From NCBI GenBank assembly GCA_947311845.1, contig CAMZMU010000059.1, positions 37,313,226-37,377,225 of the forward strand: a stretch of 64,000 nucleotides of DNA, given 5' to 3'. Source of the DNA: Poa pratensis (Eukaryota > Streptophyta > Magnoliopsida > Poales > Poaceae). Shown here one piece after another: positions 36,394 to 47,341 of this stretch; positions within the stretch are counted from its first letter, which is position 1, and every line of letters starts with the position of its first letter. Under the pieces are notes generated by a model. It had not been told where the DNA came from. It ran no database searches and saw only the letters and a program-made list of their open reading frames with translations. The position numbers and the translations under genes were made by a program.

Positions 36394-38205
36394 GATGAAT
36401 GAATTGCAGCGAACAGTATCACTCTCAGGTGAGCTTATAAATAGAGCTATGCTCCCTGATGGCCTTTCATGTAGTTACCTGCGTGAAAAGTAAATGGGTT
36501 AGGTTGAGACTCCAAGTGCAGAGTGTGTAGTAAGTGGAAGACGTGTTTTCCCCACGAGGGGTGACTCGAGGGTTTAATATCGAACTCTCGGGGAATCAGT
36601 AGTGAAGATTTATCTTTCCTATCCTTCTTTTGGTTACCTACAAAACAAAGTAAATGTTTTGTTCCTCAACCTCACCTAGTGGTTGTCAAGCACAAGGTGT
36701 GAGAATGATATCAAGATAATATGCAATGCAAACAAGAAATAAATATGCGATGGTGGTAAATAAATATGCAAGGATGGTGGTAGCAATGATAAATGATATT
36801 TTTGGATTTTATATGATGAATACAAGATGTAAAAGTGTTTTTGTATTTTTGGATTTTTAAATGGCAGAAAATGGAAAAGTGGTAAAAGTGGTTGAAAAGG
36901 TGTTTCTTATGATTAAAAATGGACCGGGGTTCATGGTTTCACAAATGCACTCTCTCTTTAATAAAGTGGTAGACAATGGAACACTAGAGTTGACATATGA
37001 GATTGTAACACAACAGTTTAATGACAAGTTATAATTATATGGGCATCACGTCCTAACATAGAGACTTTTTGGTTATTAGTCTCTCTTATACTCCACCAAG
37101 ATGCGAACTAAATCATAACACCTCAGTAATTAAGATAACTCAGAGTATAGCAATAAGTATCATGACATGAAGTTAAAATAAGAACATGCTAGATCTAGTC
37201 ATGGAGGAAGTGGCAATGGTCACACCCACATCTCCGGTAGCATGATATTTCTTTTTATCCCTAGTGAGGCAACAAGGTAAGGTAGAGATACCCAAGTGGA
37301 TCGCAGAACTTTCTCTCACATTCACTGTACTAGCCACCCCCCGTTACTCCAACTAATGCACACGTTCCCCCCTCACACGCTCTCATAAACATGCTTGATC
37401 ATGACAAGTAAATAAGAACGGGGTACATAATATGCATCTACTTTCATAACTGAAACAAAACCATTGCAATCTCAAACATATATTAACTCATAAAAAGATC
37501 CACCACAAAGGTATTACATAGATGACCGTAATCATGTTCAGCAGCTCATACGGTACTAATTAGTGAAGCTCAAGAGAGAGAGATACATAAGTTACTTCCA
37601 CAAACCCATAGTCCAGAGGTGGACTACTCCCTCTTCATCATGGAGACGGTGGAGAAGTCGTTGGAGAAGATGGCGACCACGCCGGCAGCGCCCCGCCGGA
37701 GTTTCCCCCCTCCAATCTGCAACTCCAGGTCTCTGTTTCGTGGTTTCTGTGTTTCTGCGGCGCTCCTTCCAGAGAACGTCGGGGACTATTTTTATAGGCG
37801 GTTTTAGGTCAAAACCGAGTCGGTGGAGGAAAGATCGACGGCAAAGGAGCTTCGAGGGAAAAAAGGGGGGTCCCATGCGGCCAGGTACATGGGCCGCGTG
37901 GGCCCACTCATCTGGGCCCTCGGGCCTCCGTGTGTTTGCTTCCTTCGCTCCCACGCTTTCTTCCTTCCAAAAACTGATGCTCGTAAATTTCCAGGTCATT
38001 TGGACGTCGTTTGGGTCCCTGAAACATTAAAATATGGAAAATAGGGTTTTCTGCCTGCGCAGGGTTAATTCCATAAAAATAGGAAAATCATGAAATATTC
38101 CAAAAATCATTATAAAACAGTGATATAACCCTTATATGATGCAAATATGACTGGAATATAAGTAAAATAATGCAAAGTTCATGTATGCATTTTATATGCA
38201 TCACT
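36394..38205 (-). other. Leader region of the gypsy element
   Basis: Untranslated sequence between the PBS and gag on the minus strand. It contains no convincing ORF; GC-rich frames at 37592-38030 have no recognised domain. Confidence 0.6.
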
Positions 38206-38222
38206 CCCCGGCAACGGCGCCA
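38206..38222 (-). promoter_or_regulatory. Primer-binding site, tRNA-Asp type
   Basis: The minus strand reads TGGCGCCGTTGCCGGGG, complementary to the 3' end of plant tRNA-Asp (CCCCGGCAACGGCGCCA). It lies 11 bases inside the 5' LTR, as expected for reverse-transcription priming. Confidence 0.9.
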
Positions 38223-38233
38223 GAAAATAGTCT

Positions 38234-39628
38234 TGATGACCCACAAGTATAGGGGATCGCAACAGTCTTCGAGTGAAGTAAAACCCAAATTTATTGATTC
38301 GACACAAGGGGAGCCAAATAATATTTATAAGCCTTAACAGATGAATTGTCAGTTCAGCTGCACCTGGAAATAGACTTGCTCAACACAGTTTATCAGTAGC
38401 AACAATTTTATAGCAATAGCAGTAGTGAAATAATAGCAGCAGTAAAATAAAAGCAGCAGTAATAATTGAAGTAAACAGCAGGATTAAAATACTGTAGACA
38501 TAGGGATGGATGAACGGGCGTTGCATGGATAAGATAATTCATATAATAGTCAAGCGTAGGGCATTTGCAGATAGATAATAATAAAATATCCAGGTAATAA
38601 TCAATCATAGGCATGTGTTCCGTATTTAGTCGTACGTGCTCGCAATGAGAAACTTGCACAACATCTTCTGTCCTACCAGCCCGTTTGCAGCGGGGGCTCA
38701 AGGAAACTACTGGTAATTAAGGTGCTCCTTTTAATAAAGCACCGGAGCAAAGCATTAACACTCCGTGAACACATGTGATCCTCACATTACAGCCATCCCC
38801 TCCAGTTATCCTAATTGTTGTCACTTTGGGGCCTCGGGTTCCGGACAATTATATGTGTAAACAACTTGCAGATATGATCTAAAACAATAATTATCCTCAT
38901 GATTCAATAACATGTTCAGATCTGAAATCATGGCACTCGGGCCCTAGTGTCAAGCATTAAGCATAACAAGTTGCAACAATGACATAAAGTACTAACAACG
39001 GATACTAGGCACCGTTCCCTAACAATCTGATATCTATTACATGAATGATCTCATCCAATCCCTACCATCCCCTTCAGCCCACAACGGGGATTACTCACAC
39101 ATGGATGGGGGAATCATGGATGGTTGATGGAGAGGCATCGGTGATGATGATGGCGATGATCTCCTCCAATTCCCCGTCCCGGCAGGGTGCCAGAACGGAG
39201 TTTCTGATCCCCGAAATAGGGTTTTCGGTGGCGGCGGAGCTCTGGAGTGTTTCTGGAAAAAGCGTCGATCCCCCTCGGGTTTTTAGGTCAAGGTGACTAA
39301 GTAGTCGAAAGGGGACGCGGAGTGGTGCCCGAGGCGGCCACACCACCCCCCGCGCGGTTCAGGCCTGGCCGCGCGGGCCCATGGTGTGGGCCCTCGTGGC
39401 CCACCTCCGTCTCGTCTTCTGGCTCCGTGTGTCTTCTGGAAAAATAGGAACTTCAGAATATTTTTCGGGAATTTTCTTGAAACTTGACTTTCTGCACAAA
39501 AAATAAGACACCAGGGCAATTCTGCTGAAAACAGCGTTAGTCCGTGTTAGTTGCATTCAAAACACACAAATTAGAGGTAAAACAACAGCAAAAGTGTTCG
39601 GGAAAGTAGATACGTTTTGGACGTATCA
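38234..39628 (-). repeat. 5' LTR of the gypsy element
   Basis: 1395 bases with TGATACGTCCAAAACGTATC at its minus-strand start and CATCA at its end. It pairs with 28447-29809. Confidence 0.9.
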
Positions 39629-40316
39629 CGCCTCGACGTACCACCACCGTCCGGGGTCGCCACCCCGGCATCCGCCTCCCCCGACCACAGAGCCATCCCG
39701 CTCAAACGCTGCGAAACCGACACACCGTGAGGGCCAAGAGCTCAAAGGCGACGCCTCCAACAAGGAAATGACATGTCCGTCATCGTCGCCCACTCCGAGG
39801 GAACTTTGGTTTCACCCGGGGATCTTGAAACCACTCGCGTCGGTCAGGATCAAAATTCCACGATGACGCAAACATGAAGGGGAACGACACCGAAGGCGCC
39901 GCCGTCATCGGCACCGACCGGAGTCGATGCAAGACTTTCGCCCAGAGTTTGATCTGCCCGTGAAACGCCGGGAGCAGCAAGACGAGCAGAGGGACGCCGT
40001 GGTTCGTGCCGTTGCGCGTCGGAACCAGACCGTGGCGCCTCCTGCCGCGGCGGTCGCCACCGCACCATCTTCCATGACCTAGGGCCGCTGCCCCAGCATG
40101 CCCGTAGCACCCAGCGCGCCGATGCCTCCGCCTGCACGAAGCGACGCGCACGAGGCCTCCGCCGCAACAGACGCCAGCGCATCGCCCCTTCCGCAGCAGA
40201 TCGAGGCGACGCTGAGTACCCGCGGCCCGCCCGGCCCAGATCGGGCCCGGGACGGCCCGCACCTTCCGCCGCCGTGCCGCGCCACGGCCTCGCCGCCCCC
40301 TGTTGCTGCTGCGCCA

Positions 40317-41662
40317 TGATGTCTACGCACGCTTCTATTCTTGTAGACAGTGTTGGGCCTCCAAGTGTAGAGGTTTGTAGAACAGTAGCAAGTTTCCCTT
40401 AAGTGAATCACCCAAGGTTTATCGAACTCAGGGAGGTAGAGGTCAAAGATATCCCTCTCAAGCAACCCTGCAATTAAGATACAAGAAGTCTCTTGTGTCC
40501 CCAACACACCCAATACACTTGTCAGGTGTATAGGTGCACTAGTTCGGCGAAGAGATAGTGAAATACAAGTAATATGGATGATTATAAGTGGTAATTGCAA
40601 TCTGAAATAAAATGGCAGCAAGCAAACATGTAACAGAACTTGTTGTAAACGGTGTTTCAATGCTTAGAAATAAGGCCTAGGGATCATACTTTCACTAGTG
40701 GTATCTCTCAACATTTTAGCACAACTGAACGTAAGTAAGTGCTACTCGGGATTATTCTCCTTCTTGGTGAAACAAGAGTACTATGCGTAGGGCTACAAAA
40801 GCACACCTCAAAGTCTGAGTAAACAAACACCACAATTCCACAAAGAATAAGCCATGATAATATCTAAATTATTTATAGAGTCACACACAAGTACCCACAC
40901 TGTCACCTTGATACCGTGTTGTCACAATGACTCCGAAAACTAGATAAAATCACTTGAGTAGCATAAACATTACATATGAATTCAGCGATACTAGCAATGC
41001 TCATGATCACATAAAGATCACACCATGGAGAGAGAGGTAAACCACATAGCTACCGGTAGAGCCCTCAGCCCCGGGGGAGAACTACTCCCTCCTCATCATG
41101 GGAGGCAGCAACAACGATGAATATGGCGGTGGAGTCGATGGAGATGGCTCCGGGGGCAATTCCCCGTCCCGGCAGGGTGCCGAAACAGAGACTTCTGTCC
41201 CCCGAATTAGGGTTTTTGGTGGCGGTGGAGCTCTGGAACTTTTCTGGGGAAATCATCGATCCTTCTAGGGTTTTCGGGGTAGGAGCAATATATAGGCCAA
41301 AGGGCGTCGCGAGGCGGTGCACGAGGAGGCGACACCACCCCTCGGCGCCGGTGGGCCCTTGGCCACGCCGAGCCCACGTGTGGGGCCCTCGTGGCTCCAC
41401 TTCGTCTCTCCTTCGGACTCCAGGTGTCTTCTGATAAAATAGGGGGCTCCGTAAATTTTCGTCCAATTCCGAGAATATTTCCAGACTAGCTTTTCTGGAA
41501 TACAAAAACAGCAGAAAACAGGAACTGGCACTGTGGCATCTTGTTAATAGGTTAGTCCCAGAAAATGTATAAAAATGATATAAAGTGTATATAAAACATG
41601 TAGCAATTGATATAAAACAAGCATGGAACATCAAAAATTATAGATACGTTTGAGACGTATCA
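40317..41662 (-). mobile_element. Solo LTR of a related gypsy family
   Basis: On the minus strand it starts TGATACGTCTCAAACGTATC and ends CGTAGACATCA. A perfect 5-base TSD, CGCCA, is present at 40312-40316 and 41663-41667. Its first few hundred bases match the LTR beginning at 63130. With no internal region present, it most likely arose by recombination between the two LTRs of a full element. Confidence 0.9.
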
Positions 41663-41923
41663 CGCCACGACCGCGCCGCCCTCTGCCACACCTCGCCCGC
41701 AGAGCCGCGTCGCCCTTCTTCTCACCTGGTTCCAGGTGCGCTCGTGAAACGAGAGGAACGCGCCGCCGCCACCTTCCCTGGGGAGCGCCTAGGCTTTTGC
41801 TGGCGTCCACTCCGGCGGCGGCGAGGCGTGGTGGTGGGGGAGGAGGACCTAGCGGCGCCGGCGACTAGGGTTCCCCCGTGTCGCCAGAGCAGGCGACGCG
41901 GGGGACGGAGCGGTCCATATTAT

Positions 41924-42100
41924 ATAGCTTGTATGATTTAATGACACAATACTTGTTTTTATTCGGAAGGTTAATTCTCCGAAGACACTGACCCAGTTTG
42001 GACCTATGATCTTTGCAACGTTCTTAAAAGATTGCCTGGAAGACGATGTCCAATAGGTTGAAGCAAATTCTTCCCATCCTTATTTCGGGGGAAATGAAAG
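41924..42100 (+). pseudogene. L1-type LINE ORF2 remnant, RT part
   Basis: The translation continues the frame cut at 27930: SLYDLNDTILVFIRKVNSPK, then TLTQFGPM, which matches the L1 reverse-transcriptase motif (V-x-L-I-P-K-V-x-x-P-x-x-L-x-x-F-R-P-I-S). After a frameshift, NRLKQILPILIS follows, matching N-R-L-K-x-x-L-P-x-x-I-S. It is dead, and nothing recognisable follows before the poly-C run. Confidence 0.7.
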
Positions 42101-42130
42101 AAATCTTTGTGTGCAGTAAAGCAGGACAGT

Positions 42131-42155
42131 CCCCCCCCCCCCCCCCCCCCCCCCC
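42131..42155 (+). repeat. 25-base poly-C run
   Basis: Twenty-five consecutive C residues between GGACAGT and ACGGCGG. Long G/C homopolymers are rare and error-prone in sequencing, so the exact length is unreliable. Confidence 0.9.
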
Positions 42156-42461
42156 ACGGCGGCGAGAAGATTGGGTGGGATCGCTTGGCCCACGGCGCGG
42201 CTGCGGCTTGGTGATCCTCCGTCCGTGGCCATCGTCCTTCCTCACAACGCCTTGGTATGAAAGGCTGATACTGAACAAAGAAAATGAGCAATAATATAAT
42301 ATATTATTTGGTTTGTATTTGCAAAGTAGTAACAAAATGATCATGCAATTTAATTCATTACAGAAATGCTTTGTCGATATTTTTGCCTCAATTACAAGAA
42401 AAGGATTTGAGGGGTGCATAAATATTTTGTTCACTGATCCTAAAACGTAAAGTTTTTTTTT

Positions 42462-42661
42462 GAAACTGATGCTTTCTGCATGAGAATCTGTAATTTGGGC
42501 CATCAATACAAGAACAAGCACAAGTAAATGATGTCATGACACATGGTGTAAAGAATTCTTTTTTTCTTTGTTTTGAAACTGATTCTTTCTGCATGAGAAT
42601 CTGTAATTTGGGCCATAATTACAAGAACAGGCACAAGTAAATGATGTCATGACACATGGTG
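42462..42661 (-). repeat. 113-bp tandem duplication downstream of NAC copy 2
   Basis: Two units (starting 42462 and 42575) share GAAACTGAT, TGCATGAGAATCTGTAATTT and GATGTCATGACACATGGTG with a few substitutions. On the minus strand they lie directly after the NAC copy 2 stop (42687), so they would fall in its 3' UTR. Confidence 0.8.
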
Positions 42662-42686
42662 CGGCATCGCCATCCTACATGTTATA

Positions 42687-43768
42687 CTAGCTTATCGGAT
42701 CACCGGCGTCATTCTGCTCACACTTTAAGTCGTGGCCGTCGCCGATGCCGAACAAGGTGTTGTCGTCGCAGAGCTGAATAGTTGAGTGCGCGCTCGTCTT
42801 GTTGGTTCCCGTGGCACTGCCTTTATCGCTGTTTCCACCGGCTTCTTCCTCGCCGATGAACGCCTCGTCACCGGCGCACATCACAGCGGCATCTCCGGCC
42901 TGGTATTGGTTACTCGGTTCCTGCTGATATTGGCACGTTTGGTACTCGCCGTTGTAGTTGCTGTACTCGCTGCCACACTCAGGGACGTAGCTTGAAGGAT
43001 TGTAGTAGGCGCCGTCCGTCATCACCATTCCACCGCCATAGTAAGCATCGGTTTGCGCATCAGTGAATCCCTCATTGTAGTTGTAGCTGGTGCTCGGTTG
43101 ATCTGGGTTCGAGACGCAGTAGTTGCTGTCGTACTCGCACACCGGGAGCGCATTCTCGAGAGGATTATAGTGGTTGCGGCCGCCATTACTGTCACGGAGA
43201 CGGAGAGCACCATCCTGTGCTCCAGAAAATCCTCCGGCATGCGGGCGGCACCGTACTCGTAGCTCGGGCCGGCCGGCTGCTCTGGGACTGGGTCTGGGTC
43301 CGCGTTTTTGGCTTTCTTCTTGAACTTTATGCGGGTGAGCACGGTGCCTGGGAGCGGCGGCGAGAGGATCGTGTACTCGTGCATGATGTGGCCGGTGGAA
43401 GGCCCGTCCTTGGTGAGGCCGAAGCTGAGGTGGTAGCGCTTGTACCTGACGTCCACCTCGCCGCCGCCAGGACGGAGCAGGGTGACGGTGTCCTCCTGCC
43501 CCTTCTGCCCCATCCACACGCCGGCGCCCTGCACGGTGCGGGTCTTGCGGGGCGGGCCGAAGAAGAAGGCGTGGTCGCCGCGCCTCCGGATGATCTCCCA
43601 CGGCGGGACGCTGCCGGGGTCGACGCCCTCGATGATGGCGTGAGCGTAAGGGTTGTGGAGGCCGAGCGCGCGCGGGAGGAGGTAGTGTGCAACGATGTCG
43701 GCGTCCGTGGGGTCAAACTTGAACGCCGGTGGCGCGTTCACGCCGAACCCGAACTTGTACGCTTCCAT
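42687..43768 (-). pseudogene. NAC-domain gene copy 2, frameshifted after the NAC domain
   Basis: The start ATG is at 43768 (MEAYKFGFGVNAPPAFKFDP). The NAC-like region parallels copy 1 throughout: YLLPRALGLHNP, VPPWEI, DHAFFFGPP, VWMGQKGQEDTVTLLRPGG, HIMHEYTILSPPL and VLTRIKFKKK. In the starting frame the protein runs 248 aa into low-complexity sequence. Comparison with copy 1 shows an indel (+2 or -1) near 43233-43250: the other frame there reads GGFSGAQDGALRLRDSNGG and stays open to a stop at 42687. It encodes a Tyr/Asn/Gln-rich tail (SYNYNEGFTDAQTDAYYGGG) typical of NAC activation regions. It may be a pseudogene, a sequencing error in a real gene, or a gene with a short unseen intron. Confidence 0.75.
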
Positions 43769-44505
43769 CGAGGATCGTGTTTCTGCTTGCTTCCGATCTC
43801 GATCGATGGGTTGTGCTGATCGGGCGGGCAGTGTGGAACGGTGTCTGGATCTTGAGGGTCAGCTCTCCTCGACGATGGCTCCTTGCAACTTGCAAGAGGT
43901 TCGTTCGGTCGAGAAACAGCGACTGGGCGTTCGTGTTTCCAATCTTGTGCTGCGCTTGATTCGGCCAGGGTGGTGTAAATTTATAGATCGAGGTCGCGTG
44001 TCCTGTTCTTGTCGGGATCGGACTCCAATCCCGTGCCCGTCGTTCGAGAGACAGGAAACCGGAGTTTTACATGGGCTTGGGAATTTCGTGTTTGGATTTG
44101 GGTCGTAATTCGAGTATGCAGTCATAAGAACAGCGGGGAGCGGGCCTGTCGAAAGTTGAGGTAAGGTCTTTCTTTCACTAGTAATCGTGCACGTGCAACG
44201 CACGATTTTTAAAATATAAATATATTTTTTTGTTTAGTGAGTATATTGTTACCAAAAGCAATAAATTTCATGACTAAACCGTGTAAATTTTTTCCAACAA
44301 CATACAATCCACACTTTGCATCATTTAAAATGCACGGGCATAAAAATGACCTGCATGATTACAATATTTTAATATACTCAATACAAAAATATGCATAAGA
44401 TATTTATTCTTGTAAGTATTCAAAATCATTGGGACAAATTAATTTTTTCAACAAAGAACGTCAAAAAATCCTACCCATTTACCTGAGTCGAACGGTTTTC
44501 GAAAT

Positions 44506-45045
44506 CTACTTGGTGGATTTACTCAGGTGCAACTGTTCATGTTGCAAATTCATTACAGAGATTCCATTCGACGCGGACTACGCAAAGAGAAGAAAGATGC
44601 ATTGAAGTTGCAAATGGAGTCCAAACAGACGTTGAAGCTAACGGCGACATCTCCCTGGAGTTAGCTGATGGATTCATGATCCTGCTTAGAGATGTTTTAT
44701 ATGTTCCTTCATTACACAGAAACTTGATTAGTGTTTCACGTTTGGACAAAGATAATTATGAATGTTATTTTGGACATGGCAAGTGTGCCATATGGTGTAA
44801 TGATACTCATGTGGGTGTTGCTTTACTTCACAATGAGATTTATTTATTATCCCTACGTGAAAAAGTGTATTCTGTGTGTAAAGTGAATGAGCATGTTTCC
44901 GCGCCGGATAAAAAACAAAAGAAAAGAAAGAGAACTCATGACTCATCGAAATTATGGCACTGTCGTTAAAAATGAAATTCTTCCTCCATTAAAGTTCTCA
45001 GACTTAGAACAATGCATAGATTGCATTAATGTTGTTGTTTAGTTG
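44506..45045 (+). pseudogene. Ty1-copia polyprotein fragment
   Basis: The frame reads W-I-Y-S-G-A-T-V-H-V-A: the protease motif with the catalytic Asp changed to Tyr. It continues VANGVQTDVEANGDISLEL, then RDVLYVPSLHRNLISVSRLD and EIYLLSLREKVYSVC, the GAG-pre-integrase region. After KLWHCR it jumps to KNEILPPLKFSDLEQCIDCI, so about 15 conserved residues of the zinc-binding region are deleted and a stop intervenes. Integrase and RT are missing. Confidence 0.8.
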
Positions 45046-47043
45046 GTCTTTCTTTTTAGTCAAAAGAGCTGACACCCTTTCTTTGTTGGTCAGATGTGAT
45101 CGGTCAGATTTCAGCGATCTCTAATGTAGCCGTTTTGAAGTTTCCCGGAAGAATTCGGCATATAGCGAAAAGAGATGTGCTTCTATCTGATGCAAAGTTT
45201 GTTACGGGCGTTTCCCTTTGTTTTGTTTCCATGTTTAGACGTTTCGTTTTTTCGTGCGTTGACAGTTAGAATTATCGCAGTGGTCAGCTAATTAAAGTTT
45301 GTCTCTGGGGTGACGCTACGTTTCGGTTCAATGGAAACACTTTGAGGTTTTTTGGCCAGACTGAAGCAGCTGTGGCTATTTTTGTTGGCACCACTGTTCG
45401 GAAGGAAAAAAAAGATTCAGACTCTTATCCGGCCCACGGCCCCGCAACGACTTGCTTGGCGCTCAGCTCCCTATGTGGACCTCGTCGGGTCACCCTCCCC
45501 TATTTATGCGATCAATGAATTCTTGTTCGATTATATTTTCTATTGCTTCATTCTTAGTGAACTTTAAAATATGTACAATAATCGCATCCGTGGTACCGTG
45601 GATCATGCTGTAGATAATTTCTATAGCTTCATCCTCATGATTTATGAGACATATTTTATTAAATAAAACAAATTATCATGTGATCTTAATATTTTAAAAT
45701 TATAAACATTTAAAACAAATGGAATTATGCGAGTCCAGACTTGATTAAAAAATACCTTTATGGGACACACACCATTTAGGCGTGGACATTGGAGTACTGG
45801 ACACACACACTGACACACACCGCTTACTCCACTCTCATCTTCCCCACTCTCTCTCACACAGACGCAGTACAACCAGCGGCGCCGCCCTATTCACTGCCAC
45901 CCCGCTGCCGGCGCGACCGCACGAGGACCCTCCCCATCCCCTTATGACCGCTACTCCAGCGAGGACCACCCCTCCCTGCCGCTGCCCTGACGAACCCCCT
46001 CCCTGCTCCCCACCGCTGCTGCGACGGCCACCCTTCCCATGCCTCTCCGCCGACGGAGGTGACTTCGCCTCCACCGGATAGATGGATGGCCGCGGACACC
46101 ATGCGCGAGCTGGAGGGCTCTGCAACACTTACCTCCCTGCCCCGCGTGACAAGACGCGGAATCGAGCGAGCGCCGGCGAGGACGCCATGCTCTTGCGGGT
46201 TGGGCGGGCCGTGAGCCTCACTGTGTGGCCCGAGTACGGCATGATCCAGAGTGGATGGTCGACGCCCCTCCACACCTCGCCCGCGACAGGTATTTCGCCG
46301 TTCCTCTCTCTGCTCGATTCGGCTCTCTTCGAGGCCGCTGCTCGCGCCTCATCGCCGCCGATGTAGCAACAGCCCCATGCCTCGCGCCGACGCGCCGCCG
46401 CCACATGCCCAGGCCTCGGACGCTTTAGCTATTATGCGTAAGCTTGATCTAATAATCACCATGTTTCTATCTAATCAGTTGCTCCTGCAATTCTGTAGGC
46501 TATGAAAGCTGATCCTTTTACAGCGGGATGTAACATAGGTACAATTCCAGTCTTAAGTTGGAATTTGTTTGTATTTATTCACAGTGAGTGTATATAATAT
46601 CTCTATATAATGACATACGCATAAAGCATATTTGATTTGTCTTGCTTTGTCTGAACATTCTTACATGTAATTCTGGATGCTTTAGCTAATTTGTGTTCTT
46701 ATTTCTGACAAGATGCGTTGTTGTCTATCTGAACAATATTTTTGATGGCATGAAATAGAAGGAATATATAGACCACACTGCATTTTATGAGGCTGCAGTA
46801 ATGGAAAGTTACATATACAAGGTTAGGTGAAGTTAGGCCATGCGTCTCAAATATACTCATTCTGCGATGACAGAAGTGAGGTGACTGTAACACATAAGGA
46901 ATTAGTCCAACTTGCTAGTCATGGTGTTAGGTTATAATTTATAACTTAATGTACACATATATAACCATTTTTATGCTTTGATTGAAAGGATTATGATAAT
47001 CTGCTCTAGTAGCTGCGTTTGAACCCTGATATTCATTTTGCAA
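45046..47043. other. Helitron 2 filler, no assigned gene
   Basis: 45780-46430 is GC-rich and open in several frames, possibly a captured exon, but I do not recognise a product. The AT-rich remainder may include introns of the captured FtsZ locus. Confidence 0.4.
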
Positions 47044-47341
47044 GCTTGAATGGGCGGGGGAACAGGGATGGTGGGGCACCTGTTATAGCAGGGATAGCTA
47101 AGTCTATGGGTGTATTATCTGTCGAAATTGTGACTACTCCCTTTTGATTTGAAGGAAGAAGGCGGGCACTTCAGGCACAAGAAGGAATGGCGTCCTTAAG
47201 AAGCAATGTGGATACGCTGATTATAATCCCAAATGATAAGTTACTGACTGCTGTTTCTCCAAATACTACTGTGAAAGAAGCATTCAATTGGCAAATGATA
47301 TTCTCTGGCAACGTGTCCGTGGAATCTCAGATATCATCACC
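47044..47341 (+). pseudogene. FtsZ (plastid division GTPase) exon fragment
   Basis: With two small frameshifts allowed, the sequence reads the FtsZ core: MGGGTG (tubulin/FtsZ GTP-binding signature), GAPVIAGIAKSMGVLSVEIV, TTPF, FEGRRRALQAQEGMASLRSN, VDTLIIIPNDKLLTAVSPNT, then AFNLANDIL and RVRGISDIIT. Breaks are TGA at 47047 (where Gly is expected), a one-base loss near 47066, TGA at 47145 and a one-base loss near 47286. It ends ATCACC followed directly by GTAAGA, an apparent splice donor, so it was copied from genomic DNA and not from mRNA. FtsZ forms the stromal division ring. This piece is non-functional. Confidence 0.85.

Larger units (their letters stand above)
28447..39628 (-). mobile_element. 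Complete gypsy-type LTR retrotransposon without pol
   Basis: The element is 11,182 bases with a perfect 5-base TSD, CGCCT (28442-28446 and 39629-39633). On the minus strand the order is 5' LTR (38234-39628), tRNA-Asp PBS (38206-38222), leader, gag (from 36393), retropepsin region (to 33703), an extra ORF (33009-31895), PPT (29824-29810) and 3' LTR (28447-29809). No reverse transcriptase, RNase H or integrase frame is present, so it would have needed trans-acting pol from a relative. The LTRs are almost identical by eye, which implies recent insertion, yet gag-pro carries several one-base frameshifts. Confidence 0.9.
27931..41923 (-). mobile_element. Non-LTR copy (~1.46 kb net) hosting two LTR insertions
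   Basis: A 16-base TSD is found at 27915-27930 (ATAGCCTGTATGATTT) and 41924-41939 (ATAGCTTGTATGATTT), with one mismatch. The left side starts with a T-run (antisense poly-A) followed by CGAGTAACCTCG, and the GC-rich body is split into 27931-28446, 39629-40316 and 41663-41923. Removing the full gypsy element, the solo LTR and one copy of each of their TSDs leaves about 1455 bases. It interrupts the older L1 ORF2. Confidence 0.75.

Noticed and set aside
40351..41662. First placement of the solo LTR edge at TGTTGGGCC (40351)
   Set aside because: No TSD fits there; moving the edge to TGATGTCTACG at 40317 gives a perfect CGCCA duplication.
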